DNA from: Nilaparvata lugens
Taxonomy: Eukaryota; Arthropoda; Insecta; Hemiptera; Delphacidae
Direction: 5' to 3'
Length of the DNA: 64,000 nt
Assembly: GCF_014356525.2 (NCBI RefSeq)
Contig: NC_052518.1
Coordinates: 12,726,201 to 12,790,200 of the forward strand
A program made the translations under genes and the position numbers. Positions within the stretch are counted from its first letter, which is position 1. Each line of letters starts with the position of its first letter. The notes below the pieces were generated by a model that worked only from the letters and a program-made list of their open reading frames with translations, did no database searches and was not told the DNA's origin. Of the stretch, positions 36,359 to 49,107 are shown in pieces.

Positions 36359-36551
36359 TACTATCAGCTGTTTCCCCATCAAATCTTTACATATGTCAAG
36401 TTAATCCAAATTATTTGGTTTAAACCTCCTGCTTTGGAGGTTTAAACTTTCCCAGAGTTTAAACTGATACTGTGCAAACGGAATTTTAGTTTAAACCAAA
36501 AAAAATCCAGATTTGGTTTAAGCTTTATCTTAAACTTACACTGTGCAAACG

Positions 36552-37062
36552 GCCTTTAGAGAGTTATTAGTAGTTATACATAGGTATATGTTAGGTCCCC
36601 AGCCAAATGAAATTGTTAGTTCATGAAAACGATTATTAGTAATTTATAAGTATATTTCAGGTCACCAAACATTTTTGTTAGAACGCTTTAATGCTTATTG
36701 TATCCTTTAGTTCACTAAACTTTTGTGTTGGCAAAAGTGTATTAAAGCCCACATGAAAGTGGTAGTCTAAAATACTATTAGTAGTAATACATAGTTAAAT
36801 TACATTCCTTAAAAACTCTTTCGTTAGATAGTTTTTAGTATCTATACATAGGTATGTTTCAAGTCACCAATTTTTTTTGTTGCCAAAAGTGTATTTGAGG
36901 CAAAATAGAGTGTTAGTCTATGAGCTATTAGTAGTAATGAATAGGTATATTTTAGGTCCCTAAACTTTTGTGTTGACAAAAGTGTATCAGAGGTATTAGT
37001 AGTAGTCCATAGGTATGTACTAGATTCCCAAACTTTTGTGTTGGCAAATAAAAGTGTAAGAG
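36552..37062. repeat. Right edge of the 69-bp satellite, diverged
   Basis: About seven degraded units (agagttattagtagttatac, aggtccccagccaaatgaaa, ccaaacttttgtgttggcaa). Divergence is higher than in the central array, as expected at a satellite edge. Confidence 0.75.
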
Positions 37063-37494
37063 AGCTAATCATTCATTAGTTCTGTTCCTGCTGCGTACAA
37101 TCATTTGTTGCAGTCACCTAAAAATATCCGCTGAGAAGATTATCTTCACAGGCTAGGGTGTCATCAACCACTACTGTCATAAAAAGTCCATGTATATTAT
37201 GTAGCCCTAGTGCAAGTTATTTTGACATTCAACTTCGTGTTGCGTCCCTCTTGAAACACCCTCTACTTGGTCTTGCATTATTGCTATCTTTCCATTCTTC
37301 ATCTACATCTTCACTCTCGAGTGATACCTATGATCCACACGCTACAATTTATCTCAAGATCATGATGCATTTATTCATTATTGCATTTTTTAACCATGTA
37401 TATCTAGGAATTCAACTGAACTCTATTCATCTATTTTAAATTTCATCATCATTCATCGATCCAACATTCATGTCTCACTCATCAGCAACTGATA

Positions 37495-37685
37495 AAGCAG
37501 TAAGTCTAGCTACTCACACATCGATTTTTGAACGTACGATTTTTTGCCTTCCTTATAAATTCAATTAGATTGAACATAACTTGGCAAACAGATGATGTGT
37601 TCATGGGTTTGCCAAATTCCGATTAACCTGGTAGATTTCATAGGGACAGCAAAAAATCGATGTGTGTGTAAATGGCTTAAGCCTT
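37495..37685. mobile_element. Foldback MITE
   Basis: The arms cacacatcgatttttgaa...gattttttgcc and gcaaaaaatcgatgtgtgtg are inverted. A related single arm is at 24.23 kb. Confidence 0.55.
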
Positions 37686-38577
37686 TCTTATTCTGGTACG
37701 TCTCTACATGAATCGCTAACCGCAGAAAGGCAACATGTCCAGTTTTCATAATTTTACAGGAGAGACAAAAAACTTGATAAAACCTTAACCTGTAGTAAAC
37801 GATAATATCACATATAATATATTATATTTAAAACGTCGCCATTACAATGCATTCAGTTGCACATGTTTCCTTACTGCAGTAAACTATATATCTTACATTA
37901 AATAGTTGATTTATTGAAAAAAATTGAAAAAGTTGGACATGTTTCCTTTCTGCGGTTAGCGATTCACATAGAAATAGATTGATTTGGAATATCTTGAAGT
38001 ATCTCGCAATTCATGCTAGCTTATGGTTACTATGGTAAGCAATTGAGTCTCTCTGAATAATTCCGGGTATTGTATTTGGTGCTAAGCTAATGAGGGATAA
38101 AAATTGAATACATTTTGAATGGGAGACGAAAAGCATTTAAAACACAAGGCATATGTGCTCAGTGTCATTTTATATTTTTTTGATATAATCATGCCCTCTA
38201 ATATAGGTTTTTTTGAAATTTGAAAAGGAAGAGTTATATTTTCTAGTAATCGAGTTCAGTATTTTGTTGAGAGTGATCCTTGAAATCATTATGTTATTCG
38301 ATAGCGACCAATTAAAACTAAACTCCTTCAAGAACTGAATCATCTATTGATGGAAAGGGTCTTGTAAGAAGTTTCAACGAATTTTCCCCGACATTAGATC
38401 TGACAAAAGGTTTGGTAAGCAAATGGTGCATCGATCGTTAATTACATAGCCTTCCTGGTAAATTTTTCTCTAGCATAATGCCTAGAAATATTCTGAGAGA
38501 CAATGGACATTGTATGTATCCTAATTCATCTACTTTTCCCTGTGAATAATTTAATATGTCAAACTGTTCGAGCTCAG

Positions 38578-39478
38578 ATTTTTACATATTTACATGTAAT
38601 TATTTACATGTATTCTATTCTAATAAATGTCAATTATTGTAATTTAGAATCGCGATAAAAAGATGATTTTACATATTTGCAGGTTGCTATTCTAATAAAT
38701 ATCAGTTCAATTGTAATTTAGAATCACGATAAAATGATGATTTTTACATATCTACAGGTTGATATTCTAAATAATGTCAGTTCATTTATAATTTAGTAAA
38801 TTAGAATTGCGATAAAATGATGATTTTCACTTATCTACAGGTTGATATTCTAAATAATGTCAATTCAATTGTAATTTAGTAAATTAGAATTGCGATAAAA
38901 TGATGAATTTTACATATTTACAGGTTGATATTCTAAATAATGTCAGTTCAATTGTAATTTAGTAAATTAGAATTGCGATAATATGATGAATTTTACATAT
39001 TTACAGGTTGATATTCTAAAAAATGACATTTCAATTGTAATTTAGTAATTTAGAATCGCGATAAAATGATGATTTTACATATTTGCAGGTTGCTATTCTA
39101 ATAAATATCAGTTCAATTGTAATTTAGTAATTTAGAATCGCGATAAAATGATGATTTTTACATATCTACAGGTTGATATTCTAAATAATGTCAGTTCAAT
39201 TGTAATTTAGTAAATTAGAATTGCGATAAAATGATGAATTTTACATATTTACAGGTTGATATTCTAAATAATGTCAGTTCAATTGTAATTTAGTAATTAG
39301 AATTTGCGATAAAATGATGATTTTTACATATCTACAGGTTAATTGATATTCTAAATAATGTCAGTTCAATTGTAATTTAGTAATTTAGAATTGCGATAAA
39401 ATGATGAATTTTACATATTTTCAGGTTGCTATTCTAATAAATGTCACTTTAATTGTAATTTAGTAATTTAGATTGAAT
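38578..39478. repeat. ~83-bp tandem repeat array
   Basis: About eleven units (75-90 bp) with gataaaatgatgatttttac, caggttgatattctaa and cagttcaattgtaatttag. The unit is unrelated to the 69-bp satellite. One further unit lies at 39730-39838 beyond the inserted foldback element. Confidence 0.93.
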
Positions 39479-39489
39479 AAATATACAAA

Positions 39490-39725
39490 GAAATTGTCAA
39501 AAACCACAGATATTTGATACTTAGAAAGACCGGTTTCAGTTGTTACACCATTGTCAATCTCTGATAAACTTTGTTTATCTTTCATTGTTCGACTATGGTG
39601 TAACAACCGAAACCGGTCTTTCTAAGTAGGTATCAATAAATCTGTGGTTTTTGACAATTTCTTAGTATTTTCATTTAATATGAATAATTACCACAATATC
39701 AACTTCTCAATTACACAAAAAGTAA
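39490..39725. mobile_element. Foldback element F1, copy 2, inserted in the 83-bp array
   Basis: The same arms as at 7982-8237 (gtcaaaaaccacagat, caaccgaaaccggtctttct) and the same flank, inverted (tatcaacttctcaattacac). The 83-bp repeat resumes directly after it at about 39730. Confidence 0.8.
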
Positions 39726-39839
39726 AAAAAAATAGTAGTTTAGAATTTTAATAAAACTTTGCTTTTCACATATTTACAGGTTGCTGTTATAATAAAAGTC
39801 TAATTTTGTAATTTAGTAATTTAGAATCGTGATAAATGT

Positions 39840-42800
39840 GCTGTTAATTCGAAGATTTCTTTGTATTCTATTCAACTTCATGAAGGTGAAGGATGAAATT
39901 TATGCCATTATAACGCATTTCATACTAATGATACTCTTTTAAATTAGGGTAAAAAGAAAATTAGATGAAACATCAGCAAAAAAATCAATTAGCCTATCAA
40001 AATCGTTTTTGTCGAGCTTCATTGTTTTCCCTTGAAATTAGATTACAGATTTATCTTTTAATTGATTGTATAAAAAGCTTAATGATGTTTTAATGTCGTT
40101 GTAGTGATCCATTAGGATCAACATATATTGAGAATTTTATACTATAAATTTGTGTCTATTATATTCATATGTATTATCTATCTATTATTCACCATTTCAT
40201 TGAAATATCAAGGTAATGGATGGATAGGGGCTGATGATTGACAATTTTAGCATCACACAGTAATTTTCATTTCATGCGATACCTATAAATTCTTCAGCTG
40301 ATGACAGCTCAAAGAAGAATTACAAATGTGGCTACAGGGTTCAACTCTGTGAGTACAGTTGTTTTACAAACTGAACAAAAAACTGCTTCACTTTCTGGTC
40401 ACAAATCATGAATATAGTGTATTAAAACACCGCAAAGCACCAAGAGACGATCTGAGTAGTGTTGGATGAAATTAGAAACAATTAACAAGACGCACTGTCA
40501 CGATTTAATTGTCAGCTTCCCCCAATTTCACGCCTACAATCACAGGTCACAAAACACTTCTTGTCTTGCTAGAGCAGATAAGGAATCTGTATTTATTATA
40601 CAATGCTACTTTGTTTGTTATAATAACCTGGCTTCATAACTTGTTGCTGCGACCTTTCAGGTATCGTAATAATGTTTTTAATTTAAATGTTTTAAATGTT
40701 GTATCTTATTTTTATTTTACCTGTGTAATTATTTTCATAATTATTATTGTGCTATTTTCTTGTATTATCAACACTATTGTCATTGCGTTAATGATATTCA
40801 TTTTTTCATTACATATGAAAAAATTAGATATGAAAATGAAAATTAAATATGAAAAATTTCCTTCCTTCCGTCATTTATTTAATTTGAGAATAGAATCAAA
40901 ATTATTTTGTTTATGTGAATGCATGTGCATTGTTTTTTTTTTCATCTGAACCAAACATCTAAGACAACCATAATCTCTCGTTTTTATCATGAATATTTTT
41001 GTTTACTCATTGTCGCTATTTCTGTTATGTCATTGTTTTGCTTTCAATTTACTATTTCTCCAGGAAGATTGTAATACAAATTCATGAACATTACAACAGT
41101 TTAACATTTCGGAAATGAGATAATATAGTTTCATTACTTAGAAGTTACATTGTTATGACACAACAAACTCAAGGCAATTGAGTCAATCGATAAAAATGTG
41201 TGGCTTTCAAACTATACATGAAAAAATAGAAAGAACAAAGAAAAATTTCGTCGAGCTAATTTTTTTTATTTTGACAAAAGAATGGTTTATAGAGTTAAAG
41301 TAACATCATATATTTATACAACTCCAAATTGAAAAACTAATAATTTAGTAGGAATTTAAGGGTACAGGCTGGGACTCGTTGAGAATTTCATCATGTTCAA
41401 TTGTTTTTTAATAATTTTTTATTTCTTCCATCATCTCCGGTTGGTTATATTTACATATTTATTATTATTATGTTTCTTATTTCTTTGGAGGATTATTATT
41501 GCTTTGATTTTTCATTCATTACCTGTTATTTTACTCAAGCACATGTCTATTATTATTTCTATGGTGATTTATTATTGCTATAATTTTTCATTATTATTTC
41601 TATCTGTTTCATGTATTTATTGTTTTTATTTCTTCAATCAGTATCATTTTTATTTTTTGTAGGTTTGAAATAATAGCGAAATTTCAATCACAACGACAAA
41701 AGAATGGTTAGTGTGCTTCTTCTTGAGGATTTTTTAAATGTAAGTCGGATTGGAATTTGATTTAAATGATTTTTCAACTTGAAAACTAACTTTTTTCGAA
41801 ATCCGAAGCTTTTACTAACTCTACTAACCCCTGATATTTTATTTTCCCACATTACACTTAGTCTCAAATAAATTAAATTTCTAGTTTCTCATTCAATACA
41901 CACATACATATTCAGAAGATTATATATGACCCACAGATGAATAATTATTTCATCAATACATTGAAAGTAGAATACTTTCATTCATCAGCATTTATTTGTA
42001 CATTCATCAGCACTCAAGCACTGCATATTATAAACCCCCTCTCACCCATCATCCAAAGTTTGCTGTAGTAGGTACTCTATGTAGCAACCAATGTTCGCCT
42101 AAAAACCTTACTTCCTCCTTCTTTCTTCTTGTGTTGTTATGATTGTCTTTTGTTATGATTGTCTTTTGTTATGATTGTGTTTTTCTTTTTAATTGCGTTA
42201 TTGTGGTAGATATTCTTGATTAATAATACTTGCTTTAGATATAATAACCACTTTTAACTCCAGATAGAGTTAAAATTAGTGCAATTATCAGTTTCTTCAT
42301 AATTTAAAAAGTAATCATTGAGAAGCTTCTTTATTTTTTCAACTCAACCCTAACCTTCCTTCTTGTATTTTTTGGTAACAAATTATTTTTCAGGTTCACT
42401 ATTAGCAGCGTTAAATTCTATTATAGTTCATTTTAACGTTATAAACAAAGCTTCTCATTGTTGGAGACTAGAGTACTTTTACGATTTTTTATACATATAA
42501 AACAAGAAAATATATAATTAATAAACTGTGAATTTTAAAAATATAAGCGTAACCAATCAAAATTAAAGAACTTTATCTTTGTCTAGAGCAAGTTTTATTC
42601 ATCAGTTAATGTTTCGACTGAGTCATTGTCCATGTCGTAGAACCGTTCCATTATATATTATATGAGTGTTTGTGTGTATTATATATATGTTTTTATTTCA
42701 TCATCAAATAATGTGTATTGTAAATGTGTTTTTGTTTGTAATATAATTTATTGGTGTGCAATAAATGTAAGCTTTATTTTGAAGGAAGCATCAAAGATTC

Positions 42801-43482
42801 CTTTCTATTAATCTCTTTTATTAATCATTTTGTTGAGTTGCTGCCAGTTTTGCCAATATTTTATTGAATGAGATTTATTTCAAAGAAACAGTCAGTAGTA
42901 TAATTTTTTTATACCATTATTTATGAATGTTTTTGTTTATTTGGTGTCAATTATTTATTTGATTACTGTACAGCATTGGACAGTATGAGAAGTTTCTGCT
43001 TAAATTTCTTACTTGAGTAAGACAATAGAAATTCAACACTAATGGAACAAATTTAAACTGGAAAAAGTGTTTTTAATTATTAGATAAGTGTATTAATAGA
43101 ACGCTTACCAGACTTTCAATAAATTCATTTAATCTTTCAATTTTAGAAAGGTAGGTTAATTTCAGTTCATAAAAGGTGAACTAACCATGAATCTATGAAC
43201 TATCACTGAGCTATAACAATATTTTCTGAGAGTAGATGAATTGCTACTTTTGATTTTTTGTGATTAAAATTAAAATCTTTTATTCTTTTTTATGATCATA
43301 AAAAATCATTTTGATAACTTCATTATGTGAAATTATCATTACTTCCGAAGGAGTTTCCTTGATTTTTGATCAAGTTTATTATTTACTTGTTCTTATCGAG
43401 TGTACTGTAATACTTTATAAATTGTAAAATTGATCGCGTCATAATTTTACCTGCTCGCTGTCCCTATAGCTTTTTTAAAAGA
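39840..43482. other. Gene-free AT-rich end of Lnk intron 6
   Basis: The DNA is very AT-rich, with open frames at 40.5-40.9 and 41.4-41.7 kb. These frames consist mostly of F/I/L/Y codons typical of T-rich noncoding DNA and have no domain motifs. I call no gene. Confidence 0.5.
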
Positions 43483-43536
43483 GTGATACTGCAAAACGTA
43501 TTTACTGATCAGACTCTATTCATTATCTTTTATCAG

Positions 43537-43716
43537 GTGACGACGGTAAATGGATCTGTTAGGACAAGAACCGAATCGATGGAGCAAATTGCTGAACAAC
43601 CTTCGAATCAAAATCAGCCTGAAACGCAAGCACTCCCCGCCCCCAATGGGGCGGCTGCCAATCTTAGTGCAGCTTCAGGTAATAGAGCTGTAGAAAACGC
43701 CTACAGCTTTGTTTAA
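43537..43716 (+). CDS. Lnk: Lnk exon 7: distal C-terminus with Cbl-type tyrosine motif
   Basis: 59 codons after the acceptor atcttttatcag, phase 0, stopping at TAA 43714-43716. It reads VTTVNGSVRTRTESMEQIAE, an Asn/Gln/Pro/Ala-rich middle, and ends GNRAVENAYSFV. The RAVENxYSF ending is the conserved C-terminal motif of SH2B/APS proteins, whose phosphotyrosine binds the Cbl TKB domain in vertebrate APS. This identifies the exon as the family's true last exon despite the 17.2-kb gap. ATTAAA at 43740-43745 is a possible poly(A) signal. Confidence 0.9.
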   Translation: MTTVNGSVRTRTESMEQIAEQPSNQNQPETQALPAPNGAAANLSAASGNRAVENAYSFV

Positions 43717-43944
43717 TGCATCTGCTGATGCTAGTTCAAATTAAAGTCGAATAGGTAGTTGAAATGTATCAGATAAGCAATATTTATAATAGCTTCGCTT
43801 TAAACTCAATTTTAATTCGAAATAGATTTTTCTTATGGGATTCATTTGAAAAATATCATTAGATTGTATATAAATAATTATAACGACAAAACCTTGAGGT
43901 GTTATAAAGAGATACTTGATAATAATGATGTAAATGTTTTGAAG

Positions 43945-44335
43945 AAACGGATTCAATGATCCAAAGGTTCAAAGAACCTCACACGTCGACCGAATCTTAT
44001 TATGTGTCCCAAGTACGTTAGTTGAGCAACTAACCAATACATGTGTCCTTTACAAGATCCAAGAGTTTTTTCCCTATACTAATAATCCTATTCACCACCT
44101 GGTTGCTTGCAGCCAAACTGAGCCCTTCTCCTTGCCCCTGCCCCTAGTCTCTCACAATCCAGTATGATATGCTTGGCAGTCTCTTCAGACTGATTACAAA
44201 GCCTACATATATGAGTCCTTTCATTTCTGAGTCCAATTGTGTGGAGATGTTTTCTGAAGTGGCCATGCCCGCCCAGTCATCAGAGCAAATCAACTGCTTG
44301 ACCTGACCTCTACCCAGCCTCACCATCATGTAAAA
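43945..44335 (-). pseudogene. Second copy of the LINE 3' end
   Basis: It matches 31.70-32.05 kb (cggattcaatgatccaaagg, gtgtcccaagtacgttagtt). The minus strand again carries ICRLCNQSEETAKHIILDC, the C-C-H-C motif. It is only the 3' few hundred bases and is inactive. Confidence 0.75.
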
Positions 44336-46255
44336 GTGTGTTAATATATATTTTTATTTTGTTTAACACATTCATCATTGTCTAGTCGAACAGATTTTTC
44401 TATATTATAAAAAACGAGTTATTTCGACTTGCCAGGAGAATCGTTTATCAATTAATACTGATATTAACAAAGAGATTCAACAAGAAAACTATATCTTGAA
44501 TACTACACACCGATCTTTACAAGGCATTATATTATGGTTCCCTAATTTTTAATCGTATCTTCACAGTGTTCATTGTTCCTTTTCATATTTGGAGACAGCT
44601 ATTCCATTACTGTATTATTCTTGTTATTTTATCTTGCAAGCTCACATAGCCTAGACGGTGTTGATTCTTATTGTTGATCGATAGGACAAACGGGCTAGTC
44701 AAACAACGTTCAAGAATGGTCGGTGCATTATCATATTCCTTTTTTATCAAAATAAAGTACAGAAAATTACTGATACTTGAAGATGGTGGGCATTTGGTAT
44801 ATCTGAAAAGTGTGGGTTCCCTTTGTACATATTTGAATCAGCCGGTCTGATATAATTATGTGCACGTTTTGTAACAATGTATATTGCGTTATTGCATTGT
44901 TCAAAAATTATTGGCTTGAAGTTTTATTAAATAAATTTTGATACAAAAATTTATCGGTGGTATTGAACGAAATTCGTATTTTGATTAAAGTATTAAATTA
45001 ACTTGTTTGCTTAACAGGAACCTCATAACATCATTCAAGGGGGAATAGGAATAAATTAACAGTAAATTTTTATATTAATATGATGAAAATAATAAATAAT
45101 ATAATAACATTTTAAAAGTGACACTAATAATTTTTGTAACTATTAACAATTTTACAATTTAAAATAATTTATAAAATCTGTGATGAAATATAGAATAAGA
45201 AAAGTACTTGATACATCAGAACTCATACTATTCTTCGTAGTAATCCTTGATACTCGACAACTAAGGTTTGTTATCGAGCTCAGCTTGTGACAACTCTGCC
45301 AATTTCCATCTCTTTTGGTCTACTCTGAGGACAAACGGAGTGAGCATAGGTAGATAGAAGTTTCGTCTATTCTACCTCAATGCTTCAAATAGTTTTGCTG
45401 GACCTGTTGAGACCTGCCCAAGACCTGTTGATCTTGAATTGTGTAATGGACGATTTACGCATTTTGAAAATGCTGGCTAAATTTGAAATTCAAGGTTATC
45501 TGGTTTACTGTTGTCACATCTTTCAACTGCTTTTTCTGAAACATTATCTTCTTCTTATATTTTATCTTCTTCCAGTTTCAGTAAATGATTAATTCAATTT
45601 TCTTGCGTTTTTGTGGTTTTTAAATGGCTGTCTTTTAGATGCCATACCACATAAAGTTTTTGATCATTGACATTAATTGATCAAACTCCATCCTCATCCT
45701 GCCTTTATTATCTTCATTTCTTAACTTATACCATTTTTCTCAATTTAGATGCATTGGCCTTCCAACAATTGGCCTCCCGCCACGACGTTGCTTAACTTCA
45801 AGATGATATTTGATTTCTCAATCCATGTTTTTGTCTGTATAACAAGGGTTATCAAGACTGAGTGGAAAAGATTATTTGTTTCTGCTAGAGGGTATTTAAT
45901 TGAACCAAATTACAGCGACTGCGATGTAAGAGTCACACTATTACAAATAAGTGTTCTCTTTTCTAAATAATTGTCATTTAACACTTTTTGCGTCATCGTG
46001 AGTCATCTCTCAAAAACATCAATCAATATTTTCAAAACACGCCTTACCGTACCTTCTTCAAGGTGTTCTTGAGCAAAGTGAGAGGTGGCATGAGCAAGGA
46101 CTCTTCCCTTTGGCAAGTTTTTTTTTAGAAATAACTGGTCCAGTTTATCCTCTTTAGCGAATTTTCCAAAATCACTCAACCACTTGTGTTTGTCGTGACT
46201 CTTTAAAAACTTGAATAAAATCGGGAAAATAATTTGTTTGACATGTTGTTTCTCA
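44336..46255. other. Gene-free stretch
   Basis: AT-rich. A short open frame at 45.75-45.97 kb contains IKTEWKRLFVSARGYLIEP, but there are no splice sites in phase that I trust. Nothing is called. Confidence 0.3.
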
Positions 46256-46770
46256 TCAACAGACTACCCCATTTTCAACAACAGAGTTCCAATGTGCCCA
46301 GTACCTCTTCTAGGATGGACTCCTGCTACTGACCGTCTCCATCCTGGCCTTGTTCCAGATTCCTTTGTTGAATAAGAGGTCCAATATCTGGTCGATATTC
46401 CCTGGTCCAATATCCCTTTTCTCCCTGGTTCAATTTCTTCCCTTATCGATATTCTGCATGTTGAACTCTGAAGCACTTTATCTTTTTGCTCTCAGAGTTA
46501 TTCAACACCACTGTCCCTTGCTGAAGTTGTATGTATTGTCCCAGATCGACTCTAGCATCATGTGCTCGAAGTATACAGTCCCAGGATGAAGTCATCGCAA
46601 ATCGCAGCTACATACCCAGGCTTTCAGTCTCACTTCCCCAGGATTAGCTGAATCAAGGCTTCCTCGATACAGGCAACTCCTCCCCAGATGCTGTCATGAT
46701 TTTGTAGTCCCAGATAGGTGTGCGTCATCTGCAGACCTCTGTCCTCAGCTTGTCAGGCCTGACAATGGAG
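46256..46770 (-). pseudogene. Degenerate Ty3/gypsy-type pol fragment
   Basis: The minus strand reads LRAHDARVDLGQYIQLQQGT, like the conserved segment after the protease (ILGLDYLR...DL) in gypsy-type pol, followed by stops. It has higher GC than its flanks. It may belong to the same or another retroelement as 47252-50257. Confidence 0.4.
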
Positions 46771-47251
46771 ACTATAATAAGAATACTATAACATTTAATA
46801 CAATTAAAAGTTCTAAGAATTGAATTTCTTAATAGGTATAGATAATTCAATGAATAAATATACATCCCACTATAAATTATATGTGTTGGACTGATGCTCC
46901 TGTGTCAATGGTCCCTCAATGCAGCCATAAGGCTGTCAGCTCCTTGCCGAATAGTTGAGATTCTCAGTAAAGCTTCTGGAGTTGATGTACTTTTCACTGG
47001 GATTGCAAAACGATCGATTATTATAAAGCTTCCTGTCAGTTGGGTACTTTCCTATGGCTTAATTGAGTATTTAAACTGCTCCATGAGAATGTTTTTGATA
47101 AGCCTGTTGTCCAAGATCCTCTAGTGACATCTGCAACAAACAATTTCAACATAAGTATATTCTCATATTTAATGACGGTAAGAATAAATAATGTACTGTA
47201 CCACAGTACCAGTGTTTTGAGCTGAAAAGGCGAATCTTGACAAATAGTTAC

Positions 47252-47374
47252 TGAAGAAATGATTCAATACTTGAGAGCCATAAACACAAAAATGAATTCT
47301 ATTTATCTTGGATTCAAAAACATATTTAACATGTGTCAAACTAAATTAAGTGACAGCTGACAGCTGTCACTACA
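47252..47374 (-). repeat. 3' LTR (123 bp)
   Basis: It shares its full length with 50135-50257, with scattered substitutions (caatacttgagagccataaa is common to both). The purine tract adjoins its start. Confidence 0.75.
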
Positions 47375-47630
47375 TCCTTCTTTCCTCGGGAACTAAATGT
47401 CTTCGGTTCCTTCTCAGCACTCCATCGATTGACCTGATGTTGTAAGATTTATCAGTTAATTTTTATTCCACCGTTCCATACCTCTTCATATCAGGAATCC
47501 AAACTTACTCCCCCTGATATAATTCAGGCAATGTCCTAACTCCATTTCTACTGTCGTAGTATATTTTATTGTACTTTTCCCTCTGAAGGTCTTTACTTCT
47601 GAAAATACCGATTTTCTCTTGAGATGTGGG

Positions 47631-48234
47631 TTACAAAGTAGACAAAGACGGAAGTGTCGTACGAATTGTGCTTCGGTATGAGAGCAGCCCAATGTTTGGA
47701 TCTTCACACTTGGTCTGGCTCCTTTTTGCTATATCCACTGCTTCTTCAGCTTCCCCATCTGTGTGCAAATTTTGGACTTGATGTTCTGTGTTCAAAACTG
47801 TATTGCTCGGAGAATTTTCTGAAAATGTCAGACGTAAATTGCGTCCCTCCATCAGTGCGAACCACACAAGGTTTACTGTGGCGAGCAAAAACATTTGCCA
47901 TACGTTGAACATCACTCTCCGAAGTTAGTTTTTGCATTTCAATAATCTCAATGAACCTTGAAAAGTGGTCCTGTAGTATCAAGTACCACTTTTCTAAACA
48001 TTTAGCTAAGTCTGCCCCGATTTCCTGCCATGGGAGGGGTGTGTAGTGAAGGGGCTCGCTGTGGTTAGTTCTTTGCTCTAAACATTTGCTACAATTTGCA
48101 ACTAAATTGTTGATATCATCAGAAATTCCAAGCCACCATATTGATTTTCGGACCCGCATCCTGCACTTGCTAAGACTCATGTGACCATCATGCAGTTTGT
48201 TCAATAACTCAACTCTTAGGGATCTGGGAATCAC
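47631..48234 (-). pseudogene. Integrase of the gypsy-like element, frameshifted
   Basis: From 48234 downward: a zinc-binding region (LHDGHMSLSKCRM with VANCSKCLEQ), a first acid in GADLAKCLEKWYLILQDHFS and a second in VRTDGGTQFTSDIFRKF. The frame then breaks near 47.75 kb. The third catalytic residue context (HTDGEAEEAV) continues in another frame from 47631-47915. The element is therefore dead. Confidence 0.8.
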
Positions 48235-48265
48235 CAGTCTACTCCCTTTTAAGAGGTATTCGTTT

Positions 48266-48385
48266 GTAACATTGAGTTCAGAAATATAATAAATTTATTA
48301 TAAAATATAAAAAAAATTAAATCGTTGTAACATTGAGTTCAGAAATATAATAAATTTATTATAAAATATAAAAAAAATTAAATAT
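48266..48385. repeat. Tandem duplication, two ~59-bp copies
   Basis: cgt(t)tgtaacattgagttc to aaaaaaattaaat occurs twice in a row, within the decayed pol region of the LTR element. Confidence 0.8.
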
Positions 48386-49107
48386 ATAAATTTAATTCTA
48401 TATTTATAATTTTTTGAATGTTTGTCCCAAATACCAGTGGCAATGCATTCTTTTATCATCTTACACTCAGAATCCTGTAGTTGTTCATTCTTAATTCGTT
48501 TTTACCCTTTATCTGTACAAGGAAATGCCTCAATTAAACTACTGTATTACAAAAAATTTCTTGATCCAAAAAATATCTGTATTCTCCACAGGTTTTTCAA
48601 CTGGATTTCTTGATAATGCATCTGGAACATAAAAATGTTTTCCTTGAGTATACTTAATTTCGTAGTTGAATCATTGAAGTCTCATTCGAAACCTTTATAG
48701 TCTTGCAGACAGATCTGAAATTGCTTTTCTTCCAAGTAACTCTACCACCAGGTCCACCAGCCATGGTATAAATTTCATCAAAATAATTTAACATTCCCAG
48801 CATTTGTCGCAATTATGACACAGTAGTAGGAACAGGTAATTTCTTTATAGCATCTGTTTTATCTTTGTCTGGTCTAATAGTCCATTTGTTATTTCACGTT
48901 TGAAACTTGACACTAGTAGTTCTTAGTGAAGTAATTTTAAAGTTGAAATAACTACTAAGTAGTATAATATGTTGGTCAGATAAAACATACAAATATTCCT
49001 TTTGATTACTCTCATTTTTTTATTTCGGCAGTGGCAACCCCTTCAACCAGCAAAACAGTTCTGTTTGCTCCATGAAGAGGCAAGGTACAAGGTTTCACCT
49101 TTAGTCG

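Larger units (their letters stand above)
10023..43716 (+). other. Lnk: Lnk / SH2B adaptor gene, full span
   Basis: Seven coding exons are joined by GT/AG introns with matching phases: 10023-10679, 19167-19268, 19987-20114, 23516-23703, 25029-25225, 26008-26322 (or to 26508) and 43537-43716. The predicted protein is 588 aa with the distal exon or 590 aa with exon 6 read-through. The domain order is Phe-ZIP dimerisation, PH, SH2 and a C-terminal tyrosine tail, which is the signature of the SH2B/APS/Lnk family. In flies, Lnk works at the membrane with the insulin receptor and Chico. Intron 6 is 17.2 kb and full of satellites and transposons. No frameshift or stop interrupts any exon, so the gene appears functional. 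Confidence 0.93.

Noticed and set aside
40509..41662. Hydrophobic open frames that look like membrane proteins
   Set aside because: The F/I/L/Y bias is expected from T-rich noncoding DNA. There are no splice context, motifs or GC shift.
45749..45970. Frame with IKTEWKRLFVSARGYLIEP, slightly PH-like
   Set aside because: The similarity is too weak, with no phase-matched splice sites linking it to the PH-like exon at 50963.
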